Below are positions 18,071 through 26,414 of a DNA stretch of 40,167 bases, in pieces. The DNA is from Candidatus Avidesulfovibrio excrementigallinarum. Its GTDB lineage: Bacteria > Desulfobacterota > Desulfovibrionia > Desulfovibrionales > Desulfovibrionaceae. The DNA is taken from contig DVMI01000121.1 of assembly GCA_018715085.1 (NCBI GenBank), positions 1 to 40,167 on the forward strand, given 5' to 3'. The notes beneath the pieces were generated by a model. That model had not been told where the DNA came from and made no database searches. It saw only the letters and a list, made by a program, of their open reading frames with translations. The position numbers and the translations under genes were made by a program. Position 1 is the stretch's first letter. Each line of letters begins with the position of its first letter.

Positions 18071-19042
18071 TTAAAAGTGCTCCTCTGTGGACAGTATCCC
18101 CTCTGGTGGCAGCGCAAGCCACCTGACGGCCGCTTCGCGCGCCGCCGCAGGCAGTGCCTCAAACCAGACGGGCAGACAGGACGCCTCAAATCCAGCGCAC
18201 GCCAGCCGGGCGTGATGAAGACAAAACGGCAGCGTGTCGCGCGCGCCATACAGGCTGTCCCCCACCAGCGGCATGCCCTGCGACGCCAGATGCGCCCGAA
18301 TCTGATGCCGCGCGCCGCGTACAATCCGGCATCCGGCCAGCAGGCGGGGCGTTGCGCCAAGAGGCGGCAGTAAGGCCAGCACGGTGACGTCGGTCCAGCG
18401 TTCCGGCGGCGCCTGCTGCGCAAGAACCCGGCTTTTTTTGCGCCTGGCGGTGTCCAGTGCCGTTTTGCAGCAACAGCGAAGGCCGACACGGCCGGTTCCT
18501 TCTGCAACGGCCAGGTAGCGTTTGCACACCGCGCCCTGCTCCTCGGCCTGCCGCCACAGCTCCGCCCCGCCGTCAGTCAGTGCGGCCAGCACCAGTCCCG
18601 AGGTCCCCGTGTCCAGACGGTTCAGCAGACGGGGGGCAAACGCCGTGCCGTCCGGCTGTGTCAGCAATTCGGGCAGGCAGTCTTCCAGGGCCGGCCGCGA
18701 ACTCCCCGCAAGGCGCACCGTCGGCAGTCCGGCGGGCTTGTACAGCGCGGCCAGGACAGCGTTGCGGGCAATCAGGCGCGGCCCGTCGTCAGAAGGCGCC
18801 GCCTTGTCCGGCGCAGCAGGCAACACGGCCGCAGTGCCGTCCTCTGCCAGCGCAATCGCAAGGCGCTGCCCTTCCCGCACGCGCGCCGCCGGAGAGGCCG
18901 GGCGGCCGTTCAACAGCACATGCCCTTCCTCGCACAGACGCCGCCGCGCACGCAGCCCCCCAGAAACATAAAGGGCCAGCGCCCTGTCAAGGCGCTGGCC
19001 GTCCGCGTCGGGTGGAATCGTTACATGAAGTCCTTCTGGCAT
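18071..19042 (-). CDS. RluA-family pseudouridine synthase
   Basis: Cytoplasmic enzyme that converts uridine to pseudouridine in rRNA or tRNA. It has an N-terminal S4-like RNA-binding region (GQRLDRALALYVSGGLRARRR ... EGHVLLNGRPASP) and a catalytic domain with RLLNRLDTGTSGLVL, whose Asp is the catalytic residue of RluA enzymes. ALYKPAGLPT, IVRGARHQIRAHLASQGMPL and GDSLYGA are also present. About 323 residues from ATG 19042; an in-frame TTG at 19060 is an alternative. The exact target uridine (RluA, RluC or RluD type) cannot be read. It starts 21 bases after a 24-codon membrane-peptide gene on the same strand. Confidence 0.9.
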   Translation of the reverse strand: MPEGLHVTIPPDADGQRLDRALALYVSGGLRARRRLCEEGHVLLNGRPASPAARVREGQRLAIALAEDGTAAVLPAAPDKAAPSDDGPRLIARNAVLAALYKPAGLPTVRLAGSSRPALEDCLPELLTQPDGTAFAPRLLNRLDTGTSGLVLAALTDGGAELWRQAEEQGAVCKRYLAVAEGTGRVGLRCCCKTALDTARRKKSRVLAQQAPPERWTDVTVLALLPPLGATPRLLAGCRIVRGARHQIRAHLASQGMPLVGDSLYGARDTLPFCLHHARLACAGFEASCLPVWFEALPAAAREAAVRWLALPPEGILSTEEHF

Positions 19043-19063
19043 ACGCGAAAGAGCCCGCAAGCC

Positions 19064-19138
19064 CTAGCTTTCTCGCTTGATGTAATAAAGCCCACACGCC
19101 ACGGCGGCAATACCAAGGAAAAAGAACACAAAGCTCAT
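19064..19138 (-). CDS. Small single-pass membrane protein (24 residues)
   Basis: Very short frame starting MSFVFFFLGIAAVACG and ending YYIKRES. The first about 19 residues form one uninterrupted hydrophobic helix, followed by the positive KR, so the C-terminus is probably cytoplasmic. A good ribosome binding site, GCAGGAG, stands six to seven bases before the ATG at 19138. The stop is 21 bases ahead of the pseudouridine synthase start, on the same strand, as in an operon. The combination of Shine-Dalgarno, hydrophobicity and position supports a real gene. No family is recognised. Confidence 0.62.
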   Translation of the reverse strand: MSFVFFFLGIAAVACGLYYIKRES

Positions 19139-19533
19139 AGATGCTCCTGCACCGGCGTATCCCGGTTACGGCTTGTCGCGTCCGACCATCTGCAACGCGT
19201 TGCGGATCAGCATGCCCGAAAATCCTCCCAAGGGCAAGCAGACCCGGTTGCAGGACAACGCTTTGCTTGACAGGGCGTGTCCCCTTTCCTACAAACAGTC
19301 TTCTATAGTCCTTTATGCTTTGCGACCCCGGCCTTCAGCCCCTTCCCGCCCTGAGGGAGGCGGACCTTCGGGCAGAATCCGGGGAGGGGGCGCAGCCCCC
19401 CCGGCGCAGAACCGTCCTTCTGGAAAAGGCGTGCAGCTCTGTCTGCCCGCGCAGGTTCCGGCCGCCCTGCCTGTCCCGCAGCGGCGCTTTGCGGCCATAA
19501 CGTTTCTCAGCTTCCGTGCTGAAAGGTACCCTC
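19139..19533. other. Intergenic region upstream of trmFO
   Basis: Divergent region between the small membrane-protein gene and trmFO. It holds a GC hairpin (GGGGGC-GCA-GCCCCC within 19379-19402) without a T-run. No gene is supported. Promoters for both directions are expected here but were not resolved. Confidence 0.4.
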
Positions 19534-20883
19534 ATGCAACAGCCCCGCGTCGCCATTGTCGGTGGCGGCCTGGCCGGTTGCGAGTGCGCGCTGCACCTCG
19601 CCCGCCATGGCATTGCCGTCACCCTTATGGAACAAAAACCTCTGCGCTACTCGCCCGCTCATGTCATGCCCAAACTGGCGGAGCTGGTCTGCTCCAACTC
19701 TCTCCGCTCTGACGAACTGACCTCGGGCGTAGGCCTGCTCAAGCAGGAAATGCGCGATCTGGGCAGCGCGTTCATGGCTGTGGCCGATGCCGTCCGCGTG
19801 CCTGCGGGCAAGGCGCTGGCCGTGGATCGCGAAGCCTTTGCCGACGGCATGGAACGCCTGATTGCCGGCACACCCGGGCTGACGGTGGAACGCTGCGTCA
19901 TCGAGGGGCTTGACGATCCCCGCCTGCGCCTGCGCGAAACAGAAGACGGCGAAGGGTTCGACCGCGTCGTCATTGCCGCCGGTCCCCTGGCCGGCGACGA
20001 GCTGTCCGCCTCTCTTGCCGCGGCCGTGGGTGCAGAACACCTGTATTTTTATGACGCCATTGCGCCCATTGTCGCCTTTGACTCCATTGACATGTCCATC
20101 GCCTTCTGGGGCAGCCGTTACGAAGAGCCCGGCAGTGGGGATTATCTGAACTGCCCCATGAACGAAGAAGAATATCGCCGCTTCTACACGGCCCTCATCG
20201 AAGCCGACAAACTCGCTGCCCACGCGTTTGAGAAGGAAATCCACTTTGAGGGCTGCATGCCGGTCGAAGCCCTGGCCGCCCGCGGCGAACGGACGCTGAC
20301 TTTCGGTCCGCTCAAGCCCGTGGGCCTGACAGATCCCCGCACGGGCCGCCGCCCGTTTGCCGTGCTGCAGCTGCGGCCTGAAAACGCCGCGCGCACCCTT
20401 TTCAACCTGGTAGGCTGCCAGACCAAGATGACCTACCCCGCTCAGGATCGGGTCTTCCGGCTGATTCCCGGCCTGGAGCATGCAGACTTTGTGCGCTACG
20501 GCAGCATGCACCGCAACACCTATGTCAACGCGCCGCAGGCCCTGGCTGCAGATCTGTCGCTGCGCAACCGCCCGCGTATTCACCTGGCGGGGCAGATTTC
20601 CGGCGTGGAAGGCTATGTGGAATCTGCCGCCTGCGGCCTCTGGGCGGCCTTGAGCGTGCGCGCAGCCCTGCTCGGCCTGCCTTTGCAGCAGCCCCCGCAG
20701 GTCACCGCACTGGGCGCCCTGCTCGCGCACCTGGCCACCCCGGTCAAAAACTTCCAGCCATCCAACGCGCATTTTGGCCTGATGCCCGAACCCGATCAAA
20801 AAATCAAAAAACGGGATCGCAAGCAGTTCTATTCGGATCGCGCCCGCGAAGCCTTTGCTCTCTGGCGCGCCACGCTGCGCTGA
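19534..20883 (+). CDS. trmFO: tRNA (uracil-5-)-methyltransferase TrmFO, folate/FAD dependent
   Basis: Flavoprotein that forms 5-methyluridine-54 in the tRNA T-loop using 5,10-methylenetetrahydrofolate and FADH2 (family knowledge). The 449-residue product starts with the FAD-binding motif VAIVGGGLAGCECALHLA and has the TrmFO-specific block LAELVCSNSLRSDELTSGVG with its conserved Cys. Further marks are GVEGYVESAACGLWAA and TALGALLAHLATPVKNFQPSNAHFGL near the C-terminus. ATG 19534 follows GAAAGG. Full length for the family. A transporter-like gene follows on the same strand about 100 bases downstream. Confidence 0.95.
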   Translation: MQQPRVAIVGGGLAGCECALHLARHGIAVTLMEQKPLRYSPAHVMPKLAELVCSNSLRSDELTSGVGLLKQEMRDLGSAFMAVADAVRVPAGKALAVDREAFADGMERLIAGTPGLTVERCVIEGLDDPRLRLRETEDGEGFDRVVIAAGPLAGDELSASLAAAVGAEHLYFYDAIAPIVAFDSIDMSIAFWGSRYEEPGSGDYLNCPMNEEEYRRFYTALIEADKLAAHAFEKEIHFEGCMPVEALAARGERTLTFGPLKPVGLTDPRTGRRPFAVLQLRPENAARTLFNLVGCQTKMTYPAQDRVFRLIPGLEHADFVRYGSMHRNTYVNAPQALAADLSLRNRPRIHLAGQISGVEGYVESAACGLWAALSVRAALLGLPLQQPPQVTALGALLAHLATPVKNFQPSNAHFGLMPEPDQKIKKRDRKQFYSDRAREAFALWRATLR

Positions 20884-20985
20884 TCCGGCCGCTGCGGCCT
20901 GGTGCTGTCCGCAACGCCGGCGCGCCTGCGTGCCGGCTTTCATGCCTTTGTGCTCCGTTGTATTACCCGCAAGGAGGGTTTGCCC

Positions 20986-22281
20986 ATGAACAGCGCGCTT
21001 CTTCCCGCCCTTCACTCCCTGCTGTGCATCGCCGCGGCACTGGCCGCACTGGCCGTCGGGCAGCGCCGCCACTGGCGCTTTGAGTACGCGCTGCTGGCGG
21101 CGAGTTTTGTCCTGGCCTGCGTCAAGGGCATCTGGCCATGGGAATGGGCCGTCATGGCGGTAAAAAGCTGTTTTGACATGACGCTGCTGAGCCTGCTGTG
21201 CGCCCTCACAAGCATTCTGCTGCTCTCAGGCGCCATGGATCAGAGCGGACAGGCCCGGCGCATGGCAGAAGGGGTCAAGCTGCTTATCCATTCCACCAAA
21301 ATCCGCCTGATGTTCTTTCCCGCGCTTGTCGGCCTGCTCCCTGTGCCCGGCGGCGCCGTCTTCTCGTGCCCCATGGTTCACGAAGTGGCCAGAGATTCCG
21401 CCCTGCGCCCACCACACCTCAGCGCCATCAACTACTGGTTCCGGCACATCTGGGAAGCGGTCTGGCCGCTTTTCCCCGGTTTCATCCTCTATTGCGCCCT
21501 GTCCGAACTGACCCCCTTTGAAGTCATCACCTACAACTGGCCCATCTGGGCAGCAGGCCTTTTTGCCGGCTGGCTCTGTTTTTTGCGCAACATCCCCGAG
21601 GACACGCACTGCAAGGACGATACGGCCAAAGACAAGCCGGGCGTCCGGCCTTCCCGCTGGACGGCGCTCAAAGAAGGCTCCTCCCTCCTGTCCGGCCTGG
21701 CCGGCGCGTTCGTGCTGCGGGCGCTGTTCCCGCAAATCCCCGCCGGGCTCACGTTTGCGGCAGGCTTCTGCCTGGGCGTGGGCGTCTGCCTTGTCACCAA
21801 CCGCCTGCCGGTCGTTGCCACGCTTGCGCCCATTCTGACCAGCGAAAAGACAACCGGCATTCTGCGGGTGGTCATCGGGATTTTCATCTTCAAGGGCGTC
21901 ATGCTGCAAAGCAACGCCATCAACGCCCTTGGCGCGCTGATCGAAGGCAGTCAGGCAGCGCTGTTTGTCGCCTGCATCATCCTGCCCATTCTTGGCGGAA
22001 TTTTTACCGGCATTCAGGTGGGGCTCGTCGGCATCACCTTCCCCATTCTCGTGCCCATAGTCCAGCACGCCGGACTCTGGGACGAACGCATTGTGTGGCT
22101 GGGGCTGGCTTCCATGTGCGGCTATATCGGTCAGATGATTTCGCCCGTGCACGTCTGTCTCATCGTGACGTGCCACTTCTTCGGCACCGGCATGGAGACG
22201 GTCATGCGCCAGATGGGCAAACCCTGCCTGATCCTGCTTGCGACGGCTGTGGCCTGGTTTGCCCTGCACGTCTCCTGGTAA
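20986..22281 (+). CDS. DUF401 family membrane protein, transporter-like
   Basis: A 431-residue polytopic membrane protein of the DUF401 family, which belongs to the ion-transporter group of anion permeases. Around ten hydrophobic segments can be counted. Conserved-looking features are the loop FFPALVGLLPVPGGAVFSCP early in the protein, NRLPVVATLAPILTSEK in the middle, and GIQVGLVGITFPILVPI with MCGYIGQMISPVHVC near the end. These resemble the two re-entrant-loop regions of dicarboxylate-type transporters. An excellent AAGGAGG precedes ATG 20986. The substrate is unknown. It could share a transcript with trmFO. Confidence 0.85.
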   Translation: MNSALLPALHSLLCIAAALAALAVGQRRHWRFEYALLAASFVLACVKGIWPWEWAVMAVKSCFDMTLLSLLCALTSILLLSGAMDQSGQARRMAEGVKLLIHSTKIRLMFFPALVGLLPVPGGAVFSCPMVHEVARDSALRPPHLSAINYWFRHIWEAVWPLFPGFILYCALSELTPFEVITYNWPIWAAGLFAGWLCFLRNIPEDTHCKDDTAKDKPGVRPSRWTALKEGSSLLSGLAGAFVLRALFPQIPAGLTFAAGFCLGVGVCLVTNRLPVVATLAPILTSEKTTGILRVVIGIFIFKGVMLQSNAINALGALIEGSQAALFVACIILPILGGIFTGIQVGLVGITFPILVPIVQHAGLWDERIVWLGLASMCGYIGQMISPVHVCLIVTCHFFGTGMETVMRQMGKPCLILLATAVAWFALHVSW

Positions 22282-22660
22282 GGCGTCAGGGCAGCCCCTC
22301 CCGGCAGAGAAAACGCCTGTGCGGCCATTCCCCTGCGCCGGAGAAAGGGCCGCCAGGGCTTTTTCCGGCCCAGGGCGTCAGAATGTGAACGGCCTGTCTC
22401 CGGCAACGGTAAAACCGCCCGGACAGACGCCCGCACACCGGTCACGCGGGCCGGATTTCAAAAAGGCTTGTCCGCAGCTGACAACCGCCGCACGGCCCGC
22501 ATCCGGGGCGGCGTTCTGACGCCGGGGGCAGAACCATGCCGGGCGCTCGGGGACAAAACAGCCCCCTTCTGCCAGGCACAAAGTACGGCCCTCCGGCATT
22601 CGCCCCGGAAGGGCCGCGCGTCTGGCAGGCGGGCGCAAAATTGGCGGCGCACAGGCCAGC
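22282..22660. other. Intergenic region between converging units
   Basis: No gene is recognised between the DUF401 gene (+) and the terminator of the ZraP-like pair (-). Long GC-rich frames exist on both strands but lack protein character. No clear terminator for the DUF401 gene was found. Confidence 0.45.
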
Positions 22661-22695
22661 ATAAAAAAACGGGGGCGTTGCCGTCCCCGTTTTCT
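22661..22695 (-). terminator. Terminator of the ZraP-like gene pair
   Basis: Nine-base-pair stem AAAACGGGG (22666-22674) with CCCCGTTTT (22685-22693). On the - strand it continues into a run of T. It lies about 100 bases downstream of the second ZraP-like gene. Confidence 0.8.
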
Positions 22696-22795
22696 GCTTC
22701 ATCAGAATCCGTTGTTGATCACACACCCGCTTCCGACGGGCGTCATACCCTGTACATGGGGAAGCCGGGCTTCCCGCTGGCTGCAATTATCTGTC

Positions 22796-23440
22796 TCAGT
22801 TGCTCCCGCCAAACCGGGGGCAATCGCCAAACCTCGGGCCGTCACCAAAGCGGGGACCGTCGCCAAAACGGGGACCGCCATCAAACCGGGGACCACCGCC
22901 AAAGCGGGGACCGTCGCCAAACCGCGGGCCGCCGCCAAACCGCGGGCCACCGGCAGGGAGCGGCCCCACTTCCTTTTCAAGGCGGGTCTGCATGGTCTGA
23001 CGTTCCTTGTTGATCTCACTGCCGATCTGCCGCAGTTCGTCTGCTGTCTTGCGGATGTCGTCACGCGTGGCGTTGGCGTTGCGCGACAGGGCGTTCAGTT
23101 CCATGTGCTTGACCCTGAACTGCATGCGCAGTTCGCTCAGACGCGGCTGGATCTCATCCATAATTTTGTCGAATGCCGCCCGCCGTTCCGGCGTCAGCTG
23201 TTCGTACCCCCAGCAGGCTCCGCGAGCGTTCCAGTGGTGCGGGCCATACCCGTCACCCCAGTGGTGCGGGCCGCGAAATCCGCGATGGGGATACCAGCCG
23301 GGGCCGCCAGCCGGGCAGTCATCCATGTAGGCGGGGCAGCCGTTCCAGGCTCCCGGGCCGTGAGGACCGGCCAAAGCCACGCTCCCTCCGGCCAGAACCG
23401 ACGCGGCAACAAGCGCAACAAGCACATGCTTCTTTGTCAT
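22796..23440 (-). CDS. ZraP/Spy-like periplasmic protein with GPRF-repeat tail
   Basis: A 214-residue exported protein of the CpxP/Spy/ZraP superfamily (periplasmic chaperones and metal-stress sensors). The signal peptide is MTKKHVLVALVAASVLAGGS with cleavage near ALA-GPHGP. A His/Trp/Gly-rich segment follows (WYPHRGFRGPHHW, YGPHHWN) that could bind metal. The all-helical core has the family LTPERRAAFDKIM and ...LRMQFRVKHMELNAL pattern. The C-terminus departs from the family: eight copies of a six-residue GPRF-type repeat make up the last about 52 residues. GAGGAGATTC precedes the ATG. It is the downstream copy of a tandem pair with the gene at 23685-24230, which shares most of the core. Confidence 0.85.
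   Translation of the reverse strand: MTKKHVLVALVAASVLAGGSVALAGPHGPGAWNGCPAYMDDCPAGGPGWYPHRGFRGPHHWGDGYGPHHWNARGACWGYEQLTPERRAAFDKIMDEIQPRLSELRMQFRVKHMELNALSRNANATRDDIRKTADELRQIGSEINKERQTMQTRLEKEVGPLPAGGPRFGGGPRFGDGPRFGGGPRFDGGPRFGDGPRFGDGPRFGDCPRFGGSN
22811..22954 (-). repeat. Eight tandem 18-base units coding GPRF repeats
   Basis: In-frame 18-base units encode [G/D/A][G/D][G/C]PRF eight times at the end of the ZraP-like protein. Units differ by only a few bases, giving a coding microsatellite-like array. The upstream paralogue has just one degenerate version (GGPHFNDGPRRGG), so the array arose after duplication. Confidence 0.88.
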
Positions 23441-23684
23441 GACGAATCTCCTCTCTTTCTGGCGCCGCCGTTCCAGACGGACAGCGCAAAATAACGTGTA
23501 CCCGGACCAGGACTCGCTTAAGGATTGCCTGATGAAGGCTGCCGGCCCGGAACGCTCCGGCGCGGACAGTGCAACGGTGCCGTTTCATAAGAATCTGTTC
23601 CCCGCACACCGCAAACCAACGCGTCTTTTCTGCGCGCGGCCTCATGCCTGCCGCCGCCAGAGCGCTTTTATGGCAACAATCGCT

Positions 23685-24230
23685 CTATCTGTAGTAACCA
23701 CCGCCGCGGCGCGGACCATCGTTGAAGTGCGGCCCGCCGCAGGGAAGCGGCCCCACTTCCTTTTCAATGCGGAGCTGCACGGCCTGACGTTCCTGGTTGA
23801 TGGTTGTGCCAAGCCGGTTGAGCTCTTCCGCAGCGTTGTGGATGTCGGCACCTGTGGCATTGGGATTGCGTGACAGGGCGTCCATTTCCATACGCTTGAC
23901 CCTGAACTGCATGCGCAGCTCGTCCAGACGCGGCTGACTTTCGTTCATGATTTTATCGAACGCCGCCCGCCGCTCCGGCGTCAGCTGTTCATATCCCCAG
24001 CAGGCTCCCCGGCCGTCCCAGCGCTGAGCGCCGTATCCGCCGCCCCAGTGGCGCGAACCGCGGAACTCGCGATGATGGTACCAGCCAGGCCCGTCCATCG
24101 GGCCGTTGTCCATGTAGGCGGGACCACCGTTCCAGCAGTTCCCCGGGCCATGAGGACCAGCCAAAGCCACGCTTCCTCCGGCCAGAACCGACGCGGCAAC
24201 AAGTGTAACCAGCAAATATTTCTTTGTCAT
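23685..24230 (-). CDS. ZraP/Spy-like periplasmic protein
   Basis: A 181-residue paralogue of the protein at 22796-23440. The signal peptide is nearly identical (MTKKYLLVTLVAASVLAGGS) and the core again begins GACWGYEQLTPERRAAFDKIM. The N-terminal metal-type region has fewer His than the other copy (WYHHREFRGSRHW). The helical core is followed by EKEVGPLPCGGPHFNDGP and a short Gly/Arg end. The start at 24230 has GAGGAGATTC ahead of it. A near-consensus sigma-54 promoter lies about 115 bases upstream. That resembles E. coli zraP, which is sigma-54 dependent, and supports the ZraP comparison. It is probably co-transcribed with the second copy, or each has its own start. Confidence 0.85.
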   Translation of the reverse strand: MTKKYLLVTLVAASVLAGGSVALAGPHGPGNCWNGGPAYMDNGPMDGPGWYHHREFRGSRHWGGGYGAQRWDGRGACWGYEQLTPERRAAFDKIMNESQPRLDELRMQFRVKRMEMDALSRNPNATGADIHNAAEELNRLGTTINQERQAVQLRIEKEVGPLPCGGPHFNDGPRRGGGYYR

Positions 24231-24343
24231 GACGAATCTCCTCTGTTCCTGGTGCCACCGTCTCGAACGGTCGGCTGAAAAAGTGCTGAGCCAGTCCGGC
24301 AAAGAACCGGCATAAGGTTGATGTATGAAGGCAACCAACTTAT

Positions 24344-24360
24344 AGCAAATACAGTGCCAA
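24344..24360 (-). promoter_or_regulatory. Sigma-54 (-24/-12) promoter of the ZraP-like genes
   Basis: The - strand reads TTGGCACTGTATTTGCT, which matches the sigma-54 consensus TTGGCACG-N4-TTGCW at 12 of 13 defined positions. GG and GC have the required 10-base spacing. Transcription would start near 24333, about 100 bases ahead of the gene at 24230. Bases 24361-24460 upstream are AT-rich and could bind an enhancer-binding protein. Confidence 0.82.
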
Positions 24361-24879
24361 CCAAGGCAGAGGCATCTTGAAACACGCGCTCCTCAAGCGC
24401 CGTTTTGCCTGTATCACATATAAAAAACGTATTTTTCCGCATAGTTAAACAAACAGAATACCTGCTGCAAACGCCAGCACCCGCAGCCGGTACAACCCGC
24501 AGACTGCTGTCTGTGCGCCGGCCAAGGCAGCCCTTTCCCCAAACGCCGCCTTTGTCTGGATGATTTTCATACAACTGGCTCTGCGCCTGTCAAAAAAGCA
24601 GACATCCTGACTGCATATCAGGCAGCAGACCGCAAATTTCCGCGCCGGAAGGGCCCATATCCGGCAAAATCTGCACAGCATTGCCCGGCGCTGTATACAA
24701 ACGCTCCTGCGCGGCCCGGCAGCCCCGCTCCCTGCCGGCACACAGCACACAGCCGGCACACGTCCCAACCCGCCAGCACTGCCGCGCCAGCCTGTGAGGC
24801 ACGCCGCGTTCCCTGTGCTGCGCTCTGGCTGCGCTCAAGAGCCGGTTTCTGGCGTCAGGCACATGCGGCGTTCTTGCGT
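24361..24879. other. Intergenic region with probable enhancer sequence
   Basis: Between the sigma-54 activator gene and the zraP-type promoter. The stretch 24361-24460 is AT-rich, consistent with an upstream activating region. From 24460 to 24879 no gene is recognised. A small inverted repeat (GCGCT...AGCGC) is near 24387-24401. Confidence 0.4.
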
Positions 24880-26301
24880 TCAGCTGTCAGCAGGTTCCGT
24901 GCGTTCCGGACTATGCGCGCTCTCGCCATCCCGCAGCTTGCGGAACAGCGTGGTCCGGTTGATCTGGAACATGTCGGCAACCTTCTGCACCGAACCGTGC
25001 TTTTTGAGGGCTTTGCGCAGAATGTCGCGCTCAATGTCCGCCATGATCGCCTTCAGCGGACGATGCTCCTCCACCATCGCGTCGGGCACATGGTGGGAGG
25101 TGTCTTCGTGCTCGCCGGCAATGTCCGGAGGCAGATCCGAAAGATGCAGCGTCCCCGGGTTGCGGGTGATGACAAGGTTATGCACCACGTTCTGCAACTG
25201 GCGGACGTTGCCCGGCCAGTCGTAATTTCTGAACGCCTCAAGCACGTCCGGCCCGGGCGCCATCTCCTTGCGGTACTTGGTCGTGTAGACACTGAAAAAG
25301 TGCTCCGCCAGCGGCCCGATATCCTCCCGGCGTTCGCGCAAAGGCGGCACATCCACAACAGCCACCGAAAGCCGGTAGTACAGATCCCGCCGGAATCTTC
25401 CCTCTTCCACCTGCTCTGCCAGGTTGCGGTTGGTCGCGGCGATGACGCGCACGTCCACCTTGCGCGGCGTTGTGGCCCCTACCCGCATGATCTCCCCGTC
25501 TTGCAGCACCCGCAGCAGGCGGGTCTGCATCAGCATGCTCAGCTCGCCCACTTCATCCAAAAACACCGTGCCGCCGTCCGCCATTTCAAAGTAGCCGGCC
25601 TTGCCGCGCGTGCCCGCACCGGTAAAGGCCCCGGGCATGTAGCCGAACAGTTCCGACTCTGTCAGGCTTTCGTTCAGGCCGCCACAGTCGACTTTCAAAA
25701 ACATCTTGTCCTTGCGCGCGCTGTGATCATGGGTCAGCCGCGCCATGACGTCCTTGCCCGTCCCTGTTTCGCCAAGCAGCAGCACCGTTGCGTCCGACGC
25801 CGCCAGCCGCCTGAGCAGGTCGATGATTTCCGCCATTTTGCGGCTTGCATAGACCGGCGCCATATTTTTGGCCTGCCGCTGGGCAAGATAGGCCACACTG
25901 TCCACAAACTGCTCAATCAGACGGCGCTGCGCGATCATCTGATCGTGCATCTGGGTAAGGATGGTGATGTCACGGGCAAACGTGAGAACAAGGCACAGCT
26001 CCCCGGCCTCGTCAAACACCGGATACCCCGAAAGCACCAGCTTTTTGCCGTTGGACAGGTGCTGCACATGCGTAACCGGCTTGCCGTCGCGCACAACGTC
26101 GGGATTGACCACCTGGTCGAACACGCCCTCCTGCACCAGTTCGCGGACGTTGCGCCCCACCAGATCCTGAGGGCCGAGCCCTGTCAGCTTTTCGTACATC
26201 TTGTTGACCCAGAGCGTATTGCCGTTCGGGTCAGAAATGTACAGGCCGTCGTTCAGGACGTTAAGGATGCTCTCGCAGTACAGGGAAAAATTGGAATTCA
26301 T
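24880..26301 (-). CDS. Sigma-54-dependent PAS/AAA+/Fis transcriptional activator
   Basis: Enhancer-binding protein of 473 residues. An N-terminal PAS sensing domain covers about 5-115 (LNVLNDGLYISDPNGNTLWV) and is linked by a helix to the AAA+ core. Walker A GETGTGKD is at 177-184, the sigma-54 contact loop GAFTGA at 224-229, and Walker B GGTVFLDEVGEL starts at 243. The arginine-finger region is RRDLYYRLSV. The C-terminal Fis-type HTH is VQKVADMFQINRTTLFRKL. There is no receiver domain, so it senses a ligand or redox state itself rather than a kinase signal. The start at 26301 has GGAGGAACC upstream. It lies directly after islB in the same orientation. Sigma-54 promoters precede islA, the shell operon and the ZraP-like genes, so it is the likely activator of one or all of them (inference). 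Confidence 0.93.
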   Translation of the reverse strand: MNSNFSLYCESILNVLNDGLYISDPNGNTLWVNKMYEKLTGLGPQDLVGRNVRELVQEGVFDQVVNPDVVRDGKPVTHVQHLSNGKKLVLSGYPVFDEAGELCLVLTFARDITILTQMHDQMIAQRRLIEQFVDSVAYLAQRQAKNMAPVYASRKMAEIIDLLRRLAASDATVLLLGETGTGKDVMARLTHDHSARKDKMFLKVDCGGLNESLTESELFGYMPGAFTGAGTRGKAGYFEMADGGTVFLDEVGELSMLMQTRLLRVLQDGEIMRVGATTPRKVDVRVIAATNRNLAEQVEEGRFRRDLYYRLSVAVVDVPPLRERREDIGPLAEHFFSVYTTKYRKEMAPGPDVLEAFRNYDWPGNVRQLQNVVHNLVITRNPGTLHLSDLPPDIAGEHEDTSHHVPDAMVEEHRPLKAIMADIERDILRKALKKHGSVQKVADMFQINRTTLFRKLRDGESAHSPERTEPADS

Positions 26302-26375
26302 GGCGGTTCCTCCGGGCGGGGCGGGCATGCGCGGCCTGTTCCGGCCCTCTGCCGGCGCTACCCTGTCCTTCAGCA

Positions 26376-26414
26376 TAAAAAAAGCCGGGTTTCCTGACAA
26401 GGAAAACCCGGTTC
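26376..26414 (-). terminator. Intrinsic terminator or leader attenuator before the activator gene
   Basis: Stem CCGGGTTTCC (26385-26394) with GGAAAACCCGG (26401-26411), one bulged base, then a run of seven T on the - strand. It sits only 75 bases before the activator start, so it is either a second stop for the islB transcript or an attenuator in the activator leader. Confidence 0.75.

Noticed and set aside
22811-22954. CRISPR-like short repeats
   Set aside because: Units are 18 bases, directly adjacent with no spacers, and stay in frame in a protein; it is a coding repeat.
23590-23640. Second sigma-54 promoter for the downstream ZraP-like gene
   Set aside because: A GG-N10-GC spacing exists, but the -24 element is TTGGTTTG and the -12 element GTGC; too weak in this GC-rich sequence.
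24874-26397. 507-codon frame antisense to the sigma-54 activator
   Set aside because: Shadow of a gene with Walker A, GAFTGA and Fis HTH motifs; no independent support.
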